Part shown: positions 43,497 through 55,473 of the stretch, one piece after another
Position numbering within the stretch: position 1 is the first letter of the stretch
Layout: every line of letters starts with the position of its first letter
Assembly: GCA_020744225.1 (NCBI GenBank)
Contig: JAGMWG010000007.1
Coordinates: 124,001-188,000 of the forward strand
From: Paraphoma chrysanthemicola
Taxonomy: Eukaryota; Ascomycota; Dothideomycetes; Pleosporales; Phaeosphaeriaceae
Reading direction: 5' to 3'
Length of the DNA: 64,000 bases
Program-made: the position numbers and the translations under genes
Notes under the pieces: generated by a model
What the model saw: only the letters and a program-made list of their open reading frames with translations
What the model was told of the DNA's origin: nothing
The model's database searches: none

Positions 43497-44884
43497 GCCG
43501 AAGATCGCGAATGGTAGAAACGGGCGACGTTCGATGCTGTGCTGTGGCGAAGAAGTTGAGCATTCTTTTGTACATATTTACTTTTCTTGAATATCCACCT
43601 TTGTTCATATTAGTGCCCTACGCACAAAAAAACTTCAGATCAATTCAGCTGCAGTTGCTAGCCACCAGATTCTTGCATTGTCTGAGTACTGTTGTTGGCT
43701 CGCGAAATGGATTTTGGACACATAGGAACGGGGGACCTTCTGAGGTGGCCAAAATCAGGGGGCAATGGCACAGCCACAACGTTGCGCGCTGGTATTCGCC
43801 CGCTTTCGTCCAGAGTCATCCACGACGCAAACATGTGGCTGAAGTGTGGCGCGTGTTCCGGTGTACGTCTATACGCCGAGGCGAAATGAGAATTGTAGAG
43901 TGCTGCGGTAGAAACCCAAGTGAACTAGGCACAAGTCGAGCCTCGATAGCTGGCTAGATCTTAGCTAGTGTCCTGGTGACCGGCCGCAGCATTGTCAACG
44001 TAGGCCCGGCACACCGAAGCGGCACTTCTCTGTACCATCAATCTTGCGAGATTGCGTAGGATCCAGGAAATCGTGTTGAGGTTGTGAAGCTACTGAGATG
44101 GATGATGTCAGCGAAACATGCCCTGCAGAGCTGGCAGGCTTAACCCAATCCGGTTCGTGTGTACAGCCACGCGTGGCGAAGCATCGTGGCGCCTTAGCAC
44201 GACCAATGAGCACCAGCCGTTTGAAGAGAAGCCCAAAAGAGCCCTGCTTAGCTTCAGCTGGTGCCTGCGCGTCAACACTTGACTCCAACTTCACGATATC
44301 GAACGCCTGCACCGTTGACATCGACTTCTGAAGCCTGAATTTTCAGACGAAATGCCACCTGCTTGGACACTGTTGCGAGGGGCAGATCCCGCTGCCACTG
44401 TTGTCATACCTGAGTGCACTGCCCCGAACCAAGCTGCGCCGGCGTCTTGACTCCTCGGCGTTCCCACCTTCGAGACTTGATTGCCCCCCGACACGATTTC
44501 TGTCTCGCTTGGCTATTGACCGGAGGCGCGTCGATCGAGGCAGCGCTTTCTCGTGCCGCTGAGATCTAGCACTTTCCAATCAGCCGCGCCAGTAGATGTC
44601 GCAGGCGAAATGGACAAGGCCGCGACATGACCGGGCGGCGGAGTGCCAAGCAAGTCTTTGGCGGAGCATGTCTCTCACCAAGCATAGTCCAAATGACGCA
44701 CCAAGAGCCGAGTAGCACAGCCCCCAACAGGAGTTATATGGACCGGAAGTGCGCGCTTCGCGATGCAACAAGTTCAGTATTACTCGCTGACCATCACGTG
44801 TGGCCATACCCATCCTCGACCCCCCTCCCCAGTACATAATCTTTTGGGTGGCATCTTTGAAATCGCACATTTCGGCCCTTCACA
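43497..44884. other. Long 5' region of the Ca2+-ATPase gene
   Basis: Nearly 1.4 kb without a supported gene. GTGGCGAA (44173), GTGGCGCC (44186) and GAGGCGCG (44523) each match 7 of 8 bases of the yeast Crz1 site GNGGCKCA. This is suggestive only. Confidence 0.3.
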
Positions 44885-47800
44885 ATGGAGGCTGGCAAAC
44901 TCGCTCCTCCAACCCTTCAGGTCAACACGAACAGCACCCGGCAACGGGCGTTGAGCGAAGCCGACACTATTACATCCCAGACATCAAATCCCTTCCTGAC
45001 ACCAGTGTCTCCTAGCAACGCCTCAACGAGCGGCGCATCCACAGTAGTAGACGACGCGGAAGCAACAAGACAAGAACTCCGCAACGATGCCGACGCAAGC
45101 ATAGACAACAACCCGTTCGCCTTCGCGCCGAGTCAGCTCACTAAGCTCTTAAATCCAAAGTCGCTCGCGGTTTACCAAGCGTTAGGCGGTGTCCACGGAA
45201 TTGCAACCGGCCTGCAGACAGATCTTCACTCCGGCTTAAGTGTCGACGAATCCACAGCACCTCGACATGTTACATTCGACGAGGCTACTTCCCTACAATC
45301 ACCGATAAAAGAGAAAGAGTCAAGTAGAGCACCTAGCGATGGAAAGCCCTTCGACGACCGGATACGAGTGCATGGGCGCAATGTTCTTCCGCCTAAGAAA
45401 GTTACGCCTTTGTGGAAGTTGGTGTGGAACGCATACAACGATACAGTCTTGATTGTCCTTACTGTTGCGGCTGCGATATCGCTCGCACTCGGCCTTTATG
45501 AGACCTTTGGCGCCGAGCACCCACCGGGATCGCCAACGCCCGTTGATTGGGTTGAGGGTCTCGCAATCTGCATAGCCATCGTTATCGTCGTCTTGGTCAC
45601 TGCTCTCAACGACTGGCAGAAGGAACAGGCATTTGCTAAACTTAACGCAAAGAAAGAGCAGAGGGAAATCAAGGTCACACGCTCGGGCAAGATCTCCATG
45701 ATCAGCGTCTACGATGTGCTCGCCGGAGACATTATCCACCTGCAACCTGGAGATGTCATTCCTGTCGATGGTATTTTTGTGGACGGTTCCGACGTGCGAT
45801 GTGACGAATCGTCCGCAACGGGCGAGTCTGATGCCATCCGCAAGACTCCTGGTGCTGCCGTCATGAAGGCACTTCAGTCTGGCCAGTCAACCAAGGGACT
45901 CGATCCATTCATCATCTCGGGCGCCAAGGTGCTCGAAGGTGTCGGAACCTTCATGGCGACATCTGTCGGCGTCAACAGCAGTTTCGGCAGAATCATGATG
46001 TCTGTCCGTGCTGATGTCGACCCTACCCCTCTGCAAGAGAAGCTCGGTGGCCTCGCAATGGCGATCGCTAAGATCGGTACTTCTGCGGCTGTCCTTCTGT
46101 TCTTCATTCTTCTCTTCCGGTTCGTCGGTGGCCTATCTGGCGACACCCGGACGCCATCCGCAAAGGGATCTGCTTTCATGGACATCCTCATCGTCGCTGT
46201 AACCATCATCGTCGTAGCTGTTCCAGAAGGTCTGCCTTTAGCAGTGACTCTAGCACTAGCATTTGCGACCACGAAGATGCTCAAGGAGAACAACCTGGTT
46301 CGAGTTCTTCGAGCCTGCGAGACAATGGGAAATGCTACTGCCATCTGCTCGGACAAGACAGGAACACTGGTATGTATTCGTTGCTCGATCCACTTCACGG
46401 AATTACACTAATTCAATCGTAGACCACCAACAAGATGACTGTCGTGGCCGGCACCTTTGGGTCTACCAGTTTCGTGCACGCAGATGTCAATTCTGAGAAA
46501 GAGCAAAACATCTCATCTTGGGCATCTTCGGTCACGCCAGCTGCAAAGGAGCTCATCATCCAGTCTGTTGCCATCAACTCCACCGCGTTCGAGGGCGAAG
46601 AGGAAGGCAAGCCTGTCTTCGTCGGCTCCAAGACTGAGACCGCCCTGCTTGAGCTCGCAAAGGAGCATCTTGGTCTACTGTCGCTTTCCGAGACACGTGA
46701 CAACGAACAAGTTGCTCACATGTTTCCTTTCGACTCTGGAAAGAAGTGCATGGGTGCTGTCATCAAGCTCAAGAGCGGCGGGTACCGCCTCGTCGTCAAA
46801 GGTGCCTCCGAGATCCTCGTCGGCTTTGCCTCGTCATTCGCGCACTTTGACACTCTTGAGAAGGAGTCCATCTCTGAATCCCACCGTCAATCACTGCTCG
46901 ACACAATCAACGATTATGCGAACAAGTCTCTACGAACCATCGGTCTCGTCTATGACGACTTCGAGCAGTGGCCACCGGCAAACGCGAAGCTCACTGAAGG
47001 CGGCAGCGTCGACTTCAGCTCCCTGCTTCACGACCTTACGTTCTTCGGCCTAGTCGGTATCCAGGATCCTGTACGCCCCGGTGTCCCAGATGCGGTGCGC
47101 AAGGCTCAAAAGGCTGGTGTCACCGTTCGCATGGTCACTGGCGACAATATGCAAACTGCTCGCGCCATTGCAACCGAGTGTCTCATCTACACCGAGGGCG
47201 GTGTAGTCATGGAAGGCCCAGATTTCCGTCGCCTGTCGGACGATGAGATGGATAAAGTCTTGCCAAAGCTCCAGGTCCTTGCGCGCTCTTCTCCAGAGGA
47301 CAAGCGGATTCTAGTCACACGTCTCAAGGCTCTTGGTGAAATCGTAGCTGTTACTGGCGATGGTACCAACGACGCTCCAGCCCTCAAGGCCGCAAACATT
47401 GGCTTCAGCATGGGTATCTCTGGCACAGAAGTCGCGAAAGAGGCGTCGGCCATTATTCTCATGGACGATAACTTTGCATCGATCATCACTGCCCTCATGT
47501 GGGGTCGTGCAGTCAACGACGCCGTGCAAAAGTTCCTTCAAGTAAGTCATCCTCTCAAAATTCCAACAGATCAAAACTAATTTTAACAGTTCCAAATCAC
47601 CGTCAACATTACCGCTGTCATCCTGGCGTTCGTTACGGCTGTCTATGATGACGAGATGAGGCCAGCTCTCAAGGCTGTGCAGCTCCTCTGGGTCAACTTG
47701 ATCATGGATACCTTTGCCGCTCTTGCCCTCGCCACCGACCCGCCAACCGAGAAGATTCTGGACCGCCCACCACAGGGTCGCGATAAGCCGCTCATCACTA

Positions 47801-48402
47801 CAACAATGTGGAAGCAGATCATGGGCCAGAATATCTACAAGCTCACCGTCATCTTCGTACTCTACTTCGCCGGTGGCGACATTCTCGGCTACGATCTGTC
47901 CGACCCTAACAAGCAACTCGAACTCGACACCGTCGTCTTCAACAGCTTCGTGTGGATGCAGATCTTCAACATCTTCAACAATCGCCGCCTCGACAATAAG
48001 CTCAACGTGCTCGAGGGCGTCCACCGCAACTGGTTCTTCATTGGCATCGTCGTTCTCATCATCGGCTTGCAAATCATGATCATCTTCATCGGTGGTCGAC
48101 CATTCCATATCAGCACCAACGGTCTGGACGGAACACAATGGGCCATCTCAATCGTCACTGGCTTCATCTGTATTCCGTGGGCTATCGGTATCCGATACTT
48201 CCCCGACGAGTGGTTCGCAGTCATTGCCGGTGTTGTGAGCAAGCCGTTCGTGATCGTGTACCGATGGTGCTGCACCGGCGCGTCGAAGTTCATGGGCTTG
48301 TTCAAGAAGACCAAGAAGAACGAAGAGAGCGATGCCGAGGCTGGTGTTGCGCCTGTTATTGTTGTCGATGACGACAATGTCAGGTCTAACAGCAGAGTAT
48401 GA
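44885..48402 (+). CDS. PMC1: P-type Ca2+-transporting ATPase, PMC1 / vacuolar type, 1138 aa
   Basis: Exons 44885-46369, 46423-47541 and 47590-48402; all junctions in phase 0. The N-terminus is a long Ser/Thr-rich cytosolic region. Core P-type motifs: DESSATGESD (actuator TGES), VPEGLPLAVTLALAF in the M4 calcium site, CSDKTGTL with phosphorylated Asp490, KGASE in the nucleotide domain, VRMVTGDN and VTGDGTNDAPALK near residue 806. WVNLIMDTFAALALATDPP and FNSFVWMQIFNIFNNRR in the C-terminal membrane half are typical of PMCA/PMC1 (type IIB) pumps. About ten membrane segments are visible. Role: ATP-driven Ca2+ export from cytosol, in fungi usually into the vacuole. Calcineurin/Crz1 control is known for yeast PMC1 and only hinted at here. 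Confidence 0.93.
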
Positions 48403-48935
48403 ATGTGTGTTGAGTTTTCACGACCTTAGATCATGAACATGTATTATATTGCTTTTGTCAGCGTTTGCATTGGTAGGAAGGCTCGAAAATACCCCATATA
48501 AGCTGGAGAGGCTCTCTTTTATTTAGCTAAACATATCGATCACACATACGTTCATCTTTGATCGCTTAGCTTTGAGTCTTATGATGTGAAAATCATTGAT
48601 GAGTATTTGACCAAAGGCCATTGAAGTAAATGAAGAACCCACCACAGTGGCAGTCACCTCACGGACACAGATATCATGTTTCCAAGGTCTAGCCACTCCT
48701 TCATCTTCTTGACCGTATATAGTCACTAACCAAATACACGAAGTTCTCCGGGCGATACAAGTGACTAGACGCTTGCTGAGAAGGGACTGCTGTGGAGATT
48801 GCACGTCATGGCAAGTAGGTACGTATGAATTCCGAAAGATGAAACCTCAATTTCAGTCTAAAGCATAGCTCCATCATATGGCATTGACAGCCATAGACTC
48901 CAAGAAGGAACCTGGCGAAATTGCGTTTCACAATA
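48403..48935. other. Intergenic between convergent PMC1 and F-box genes
   Basis: 3' regions only; no gene supported. Confidence 0.4.
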
Positions 48936-50637
48936 TCACTCCTCCATAAGACGCAACTCGTCCTCGAGCGTTGTATACCCAACCCACTCCTGCTTGCCAC
49001 GAACCTCGTATCCACCGTTCGTTTTGGCCCGTCTCACTTGCATGTCCGCGAACATCAGATACGGCTGAGCGCGATCTTCCAGACCGGTACGAGTGAACTG
49101 AATTGTAAGCCACTCCAATGGTTGGCTCTGCCTAAATGAGAGCTTGTCCATGAGTTTAATCGCAGCAGTCTGGGCAGCCTCTTTGGTGAATTTTGGCGCA
49201 GGGATTGAGCCCATGGCATTCTGCACGAGCTCCGCCGCGTAATCACTAGACGTAAACGGAACGTGGAGGAAGAGGTCGAGTTTCTTGAGGTTCATGCGAG
49301 AGAGAACTTTAAGGTGTTTGCGGTCAATCTACACGTGTTAGCAGCGTGCCGCGTTGCTGGATGAGTTCCAAACTTACATTTGACGTGCAAGGCGCATCCC
49401 AGCCAAGACGCTCGAGCTGAGGAAATTCCGTACGGATGGTCTCCAAGCGATCGAGATCGATGTAATGGTGTGAATAGTAACTGCCAAAAGTTGGGTGAAG
49501 AATGAGCTCCCGCAGCGTATCTTTGTGGCTCAAAATTGACGGCCATAGCGTATCGATCGCGCCTTGTGCGCGGCCAAGGTCGAGGGATTCCAGAGCATCG
49601 ATGGAGTCGAGGAAACGCTGAGCTGGACCAACGGCACCGTCTTGGGTTCCAAAACGAAGAGACTTCAGATTTGGCATCGCGCCAGTCATGGCAGAGAAGA
49701 ATGCATCGGGTCGGTCATGGCCAAAGTCAAGCTTACGCAGGCGTGACCAGTCCATAGCATCACGTAGCATCCGGGCGTGGGCGTCATCCCATAAGTAGGT
49801 TTCGCTCCCCCAATTACGAATGGTGAACTCTTCCAGCGCAGGGAGACGGAGTCCAGCAGTGAGATCCAATCGCATAAATTTTCCGGGGTCCTCGACATCG
49901 TCATTGATAACTTTGACTCCAGAGTAAGAACTGCCATCTGACCGGTTGTCGATAGTCAACACCCGGACACTTCCTCCCTTTGCAATGGCTCGTGTCAGCT
50001 TGGGCCATTCGGAGCGAGCAGGCTCGTTTGCGTAGTAGCCTTGATTGTAAACATTGTAAGTCAGAGTCCGCAGCAGGGGAGAAGAAAGAAGATTGACGTC
50101 CATCTGGCGATGCCTATGGTTTGTTGCATGCTGGCGCTCTAAGACGCAGACAGAAAGCTCAAGGTCCGGCCAGGTGGTCTGTAGCTTGTTTAGGACGGAG
50201 CGTGGCATGTGAGCTGAGGTCTCCCAGCTGTTTAAATTAGCTATTGCTCTGGTGTTTCGGTGCAGTAATACGTGCCTTAATCTTGTGAGCGTTCCATGTT
50301 CAGATACCTTGTTCAGAATGTTCATGAGATCCTCAGCAGGCACACCATCTTTGACCGTAATGCCACGAACGTGTTTCGTAATTTCACCATCGCCCTCCTC
50401 GCGGAGCTTTTTGAGAAGTGACTTTGCCCCTTTCTTCAGGACGAGGTTGCGATACACAAAAGGTAGTGCAGCTTGACGCAATGTTTTGCATGTCTGCCCC
50501 AATGCAAGCACCGTCGAAGGACAAGAATCAGTAAGCTCTAAAGCTATCAGATGATGAATGTCGTTCGGCACCTCGTCGAGGCGGATCTTTTGGTCGGGAG
50601 TAGCCGCGTTTGGCGACAAGGGCTTTGCGCGAACCAT
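48936..50637 (-). CDS. F-box / leucine-rich-repeat-like protein, about 550 aa
   Basis: Exons 49378-50637 and 48936-49328 around a 49-bp intron (phase 0). I chose ATG 50637 (MVRAKPLSPNA); ATGs at 50694 and 50706 would add 19 or 23 hydrophobic residues of non-typical character. An F-box-like block occupies about residues 18-65: LDEVPNDIHHLIALELTD...LALGQTCKTLRQAALPFVYRNLVL. Leucine-rich helices and strands follow (LRHVLLH, LPALEEFTIRNW, LRKLDFGHDRP, LKSLRFGTQDG, LESLDLGRAQG), ending with LERLGWD and NLKKLDLFLHVPF. Such proteins are usually substrate adaptors of SCF ubiquitin ligases. No target can be named. Confidence 0.72.
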
Positions 50638-52517
50638 GATGTTTAAGAGAAATTGAAGATACTGGGGAAGCAACGAGATAAGGCGGACTCGCATGATGAA
50701 TAACATTGGTGCGGCTGAGACGAGACTCTACTGCTTTATACAACTTCAAAATGCATATTCGTGAGATGTTTGCGAGGCTACCCAAGGTGTCCGTCGATAC
50801 GAAGCTGCGCCCACAGACGCAAGGCTGGTGATAGTCATCTGAGCCTGTCCCGAGACCTGAGGCATCGCCGTGTGCCTGATACATGCTTTGAGAGCTATAG
50901 ACTAAAAGCACGGAAGAAAGGATTTAGCAGATGGCTTATTGCGTTAACCACTTTGGGCCAGGGCATCATCGGTAGGTTCTTGCTGGTTTTAATACCGCTT
51001 CTGCCGCTCTTTGTATCCTGCCCTATCACCCACCCAATGACTGCTGTGAAGACCTTTATTATCCACTGATGCCATGCGCTACACTTGATCCCCATCTCCT
51101 TCGAGCGGGTAGGCATCGCCACACATCGTATTGAAGGCCGCAAGGCTTTCCGACGGCAGCTGCGCCACATGCACCGCCACACTTGGCAACTGCTGCCTCC
51201 AGACCACGACTGACCCATGTGAGCTTCTCGAACATGGTTCTTATGTAGTTCCAATGGTTTTAAATCGCATGATAGTAAGGAAAATGTCCCTATCCGCCTC
51301 CCGCCAGGTCGCTGTGGCGATTCGACTTGCGTACCTCTGGTCCCACTTGCTCCCTCAGAGGCGAGCCACCATTCACCGCTACGCTAGTGTACACTAACAG
51401 CACCCTACATCCAATATGGGCTCTCATAAGTCTTTTCAGCGACGTTGCTCATCACATTCAGATACGTGTTCCTCGCCATCCCAAGGGATCCTGGGTCCGT
51501 ATCAGTGGCTTTGGTACAAGGAGGTGTGACGATGAAGAGATCCCACGCCATATTGACGCGCATCTTATACGGCTAGACCCTTGAGATGAATATCACCATT
51601 CTTATACCATCAAATTTGGCCCAAGGACAGGCTCCTCCAAGCCAGACACCGCTTCCATGGGAGAGGGCAGGGAATACTCAAAGATCTGCTCCTTCTAGGT
51701 GTACAAAGTCATCGACAGTTGTTAAGGCAATATGAGTGACCGCATGCTCGGACTACATCGACTTTGTGCTCCGTGACCACTACGAGGGGCCAAAGTTACA
51801 TTAGATAGGAAGGGATGCATCTGCATTACGAAAGTCTTGCATGCGATATCCTCAGACGCCTCAACACAAACAATGCAACTCGACCAGGCCTGTTGTCGTC
51901 CTTTCAGCTCATACCCCACTAACATGGGCATGGCGAAGCAACTGGGGAGTTCGCATCCTTGCTGCAGAAATGGACGGCACGTAGCTGGAAATGCGAGCGA
52001 AAAAGATGCAGACATCCACAGCTACGAAGTATGGAGTGGGGAGTTGAATGTTGCTCAAGGCATGAAGAATCGTACGATTTAGTCGCGGCCAAGAAGTTGG
52101 ATCTTGACAGTTTCCTAGAGGGGATCTTTTCCGGCAAGCCTGGACTGCAAATTTGCCTGAAATGGTACGGAGGGACGTCTGGATCGATGAGTGACATAGC
52201 TTTCCACCCTGGCAACCACATGATGTCAGACGAGCTCGGAAGCCATTCAATCTGGACTGTACTACAGTAGTGTTTCGCATACATTTATTAGGACGAAGAA
52301 GTTCCGATGACTTGAAATGCATTACGCGCGTCACCGCGAATGAAATGTGGGCAACGACAGAGCTAGTATTCAAAACGTTTATAAAGGCGTGTCGCTAACA
52401 ATTAACCCGAAATGAAGCATCCAAGCGCAACGGCTTTTCCATTTCCATCACACCCAAGAGAAATTGATTTACACCCGACTGTTTACACTCGCCAAGCTGG
52501 CCCGAGCGGTCTCTATC
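50638..52517. other. Intergenic, nothing supported
   Basis: Several domainless frames of 60-150 codons overlap on both strands (51131-52373). No splice-consistent gene found. Confidence 0.35.
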
Positions 52518-52997
52518 TTATCTTGGCGGGCACACTCCATCGTTGATGTCTCCGAATATGGAAATGGAGGAAATGTCAAACACTTCATCCGCAAAGTTGA
52601 AGAAGGTGACTTCGATCTAAGCACCATGGTGTCAGCACACATTTCCACTGGCGCTGAGCGCACTGCTTACATCTGTCACCGAGATACTTCCAGGTACGAG
52701 TACAGGGCCAAGGACGACCTCCGAGCCTGGAGTTGGCGGCGCATCACCGCCTTCCGTCTCCTCGCAATCACCTCCGTCGTTGATGTCGCCAAAGACGGAT
52801 ATGGACGAAATGTCGAAGACTTCGTCACCAAAGTTGAATAAGGTGATTTGGATGTTGCTGACTTCAATGGAGGGTAGAGTGATGGGACCAAAGAGGGTGT
52901 TCGAGCCTACTTGACGCACAGCAATTTTTTGGACCACTGGTACAGCAAGGGCTGTAGTGTGAAGGCAGAAAAGTGGGAGAAGAATAGAGAACAGCAT
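52518..52997 (-). CDS. Small secreted protein with an internal duplication, 141 aa
   Basis: Exons 52671-52997 and 52518-52616 around a 54-bp intron (GTAAGC, GCTTAG). ATG 52997 gives a clean signal peptide, MLFSILLPLFCLHTTALAVP; an upstream in-frame ATG-like start would bury it. The mature chain contains two near-identical blocks: ITLFNFGDEVFDISSISVFG then DINDGG in exon 1, and VTFFNFADEVFDISSISIFG then DINDGV in exon 2. An acidic Cys-containing linker (GGDCEETEGGD) joins them. The second ends VCPPR. The two single cysteines could form one disulphide. A TATAAAG lies 95 bp upstream. Function unknown; candidate surface or effector-type protein. Confidence 0.7.
52541..52850. repeat. Direct duplication of about 75 bp, offset 237 bp, inside the secreted-protein gene
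   Basis: The + strand around 52541-52613 and 52778-52850 reads alike: CGTTGATGTC, then ATGG, GAAATGTC, CTTC and AAAGTTGAA in the same order. The copies code for the two FDISSIS blocks, one on each side of the intron. Confidence 0.7.
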
Positions 52998-53091
52998 GCT
53001 GGGCCGAAAGCTTTGAGCGTTGGTGAATTGGTATAGAGAAAGATGAAAAGTCGCGCTCGATGATGTGCAAATACACAGCAACCAAGTCGTT

Positions 53092-53098
53092 CTTTATA
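53092..53098 (-). promoter_or_regulatory. TATA box of the duplicated-block secreted protein gene
   Basis: TATAAAG on the minus strand, 95 bp upstream of the ATG at 52997. Confidence 0.4.
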
Positions 53099-54859
53099 CT
53101 TCCTTCAACAACGAGACGTCGAGCATGGCGGCCTCGAGGCATGATGTTTCAAGCGGCGTCGCCGAAGCAGTCCATCGTGATTGCAAGCAACCAAGAGCCT
53201 TTTGTCTCTTGTCCACGCATGCTGAGCACACTGTACACAGGCATTTGCCTGCGTGAGTGTCTCCCAAGCCTCCCTACAAGCACGACTTGTACAAACACCG
53301 CTGGTGTTGGTGGAGCCATGCCCTGCCTTTCATCAATCTCCAGCCCATACCAGTCAAATCCAAGCCCCGTTTGATCCACCCCTTCTGGGTATCATCGGAG
53401 CTCAGTCCGTCCCTTCAGTCAGTGGAGCCTTTGAAAACGATACTGGCACCTATCGGCGTCATCGGGCATATATGAATGTTCGTATCAGTGTGATACGAAC
53501 TGGGCGACGAGCGCGATTTTGACACCGTTGTCGATTCCTAACTAGTCTACCGAGAGCCCAAGCTATAGTCTCTTCACCAAGACTGAGGCTATACCTCGGG
53601 AGACTGATCTAAGACTAGATGACCTGCGCACGTTCAAAAGCCTATCTGCTCACCATCCGCTAGACGTTATCCGACAGTACATTAGACTGTTTTACAATGG
53701 GGTGTATCCATCCAGTCATTCCAACGGCTATTAGTCTTTGCAGTTCTGATTGATTCAGACAAATCTGGAAACCATACTGGAGGACACTGGCCGACGGCTG
53801 CCGAACCAGACGATGCCGAGATACTGATATTGCACTAGCGAAATTACACCCGTCCTTGTGGTTAGTGATTCTGCAGACCCAGATCGCGTGCCCTGCGGGA
53901 TGGTCCGCGACTACGACCTTTCCGGTTAGGTATGTGAGTACCATTCGGACGCTACGAGAGACTAGTTCAACGCTCTAAATACCAATCTAAAGTGGACACT
54001 CGTGCTGAAGAAGGTTGTCAACGCTTCGTCGCTGGATTATTCGAGCACACTGTACATGATGCGTCTCAAGTGCAGCAACGCGACAATGTCGAAATCAATG
54101 CGGCATCAACATGAATTATCATTGCACTATCGCTATTGGCTGTAGGAGCTGAGGGCGATGATAATGCTTGGGAACGAGTGCAATATGCCGCGCTTTCCGG
54201 GTAAGTTTTAGATTAGCATGGTGTGGGCTCGGCAGAAGATCGCTAGTGCACCCAATTGCAACAGACACAGTGCTGCGCCTTTGGTCCGGAGACAAACATG
54301 ACAAGTCGATTGGTTTTCGAGTGCCCAGGTTCTACACAAGTGTTTCGTGTGGTTGGGTCTGTGGAGCAAGATTATGCTGGTTTCATCCTAGTTTGCCGGG
54401 AACTTCGGTAGATCCTTTCCTTGATTTCAGACGCTGTTCGTACACTGTTTCTAATCTACATCAAGTAGCTGCGAGAGTTTTTCCGTCTGTTACAGGCACG
54501 TCACTTTGAGATGGAAATTGTCTGCGGTGGGATTTTCGGTAGTTTCAAACATCTTCAGGAGTGGAAGGTAAACAATTCCACCACAAACCCAAGTCTGAAG
54601 TCGGCATCACTTGTCACAGCACTCACTGCGCCGTGTCAATTGATTCCTATCGGCATTAAGAGCGTGTACAAGGCCCTGGCTCCCTCTAATCTCCAGTAAA
54701 GAAAAGGCAAAATAGCACGTATCTCACACCACCTTCATCATCATCACCACCAGCCATATGCTTTGTGAGTTACAAATGGCAAGTGGATTTGCAACGCCGC
54801 CAACAACTTTAGTCATCAATCTGGCCTCGTCGCTGCAATTTCTGTAATGCACTATTCCA

Positions 54860-55100
54860 CCACCTGGCCGTTCCTCTCCTATCAATGCCTTCATCACCTT
54901 GTCAACTATTTTTCCTCCAAACTGGAAGTCTGCACATCCACATCCCCATCACGCTCTTATAAACTACGTCTCCCTCATTTCACCACTTGATCGTTCCTCT
55001 CCTAACAATGCCATTATCACCTTCTCCACTATCCTCCTCCAATCCCAAACCTCCACATCAACATCCCACACAGCTCTACAAAAAGTCGTTTACCTCATTC
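54860..55100. repeat. Imperfect tandem duplication, period about 121 bp
   Basis: CGTTCCTCTCCTATCAATGCC at 54871 recurs as CGTTCCTCTCCTAACAATGCC at 54992. Further matches follow in order: ATCACCTT, CAACTAT/CACTAT, CCTCCAA, CCACATC, ATCCC and a closing CTCAT. The copies have diverged and code for nothing recognisable. Confidence 0.6.
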
Positions 55101-55473
55101 CATCTGGCACTTATACCCTCGCATACATACACACACTCCATCCCACTCTCCACTCTCTTCTCACTCAAACACAAAACTCTCCGTCACGTGTATGATGATT
55201 CTCAAATCAACATATGACCTTTTGCTTAAACCTACTTAACGCTAGATCGTTTGGAGAAAATCGCGAAATCTTCATCTCCCTTTCCATCCTGTGCTGAGCG
55301 CACTCCAACTAGGCTGCGCCAAACATATGTGCTTCCGAGCTTGTGATGGCAAAGATGAAATATGTGAATCTGGCTTATTCACCAATTGCATCCGCTCCTT
55401 TCTTTCCAAACCACGTCTATTCCCACCGCCCATCCCAATTAAGCCACACTCATCCTCTTCCCCATCCCAAACA

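Larger units (their letters stand above)
52998..55473. other. Long intergenic region
   Basis: No supported gene. It includes a TATA box for the secreted-protein gene (53092-53098, minus strand) and the imperfect tandem duplication at 54860-55100. The remaining frames are short and domainless. Confidence 0.35.

Noticed and set aside
47311..48138. 275-codon minus-strand frame
   Set aside because: Antisense to conserved PMC1 exons and crosses its second intron.
50638..50706. Upstream ATGs (50706, 50694) as start of the F-box protein
   Set aside because: They would add a hydrophobic stretch before MVRAKPLSPNA, unusual for F-box proteins. The third ATG is preferred.
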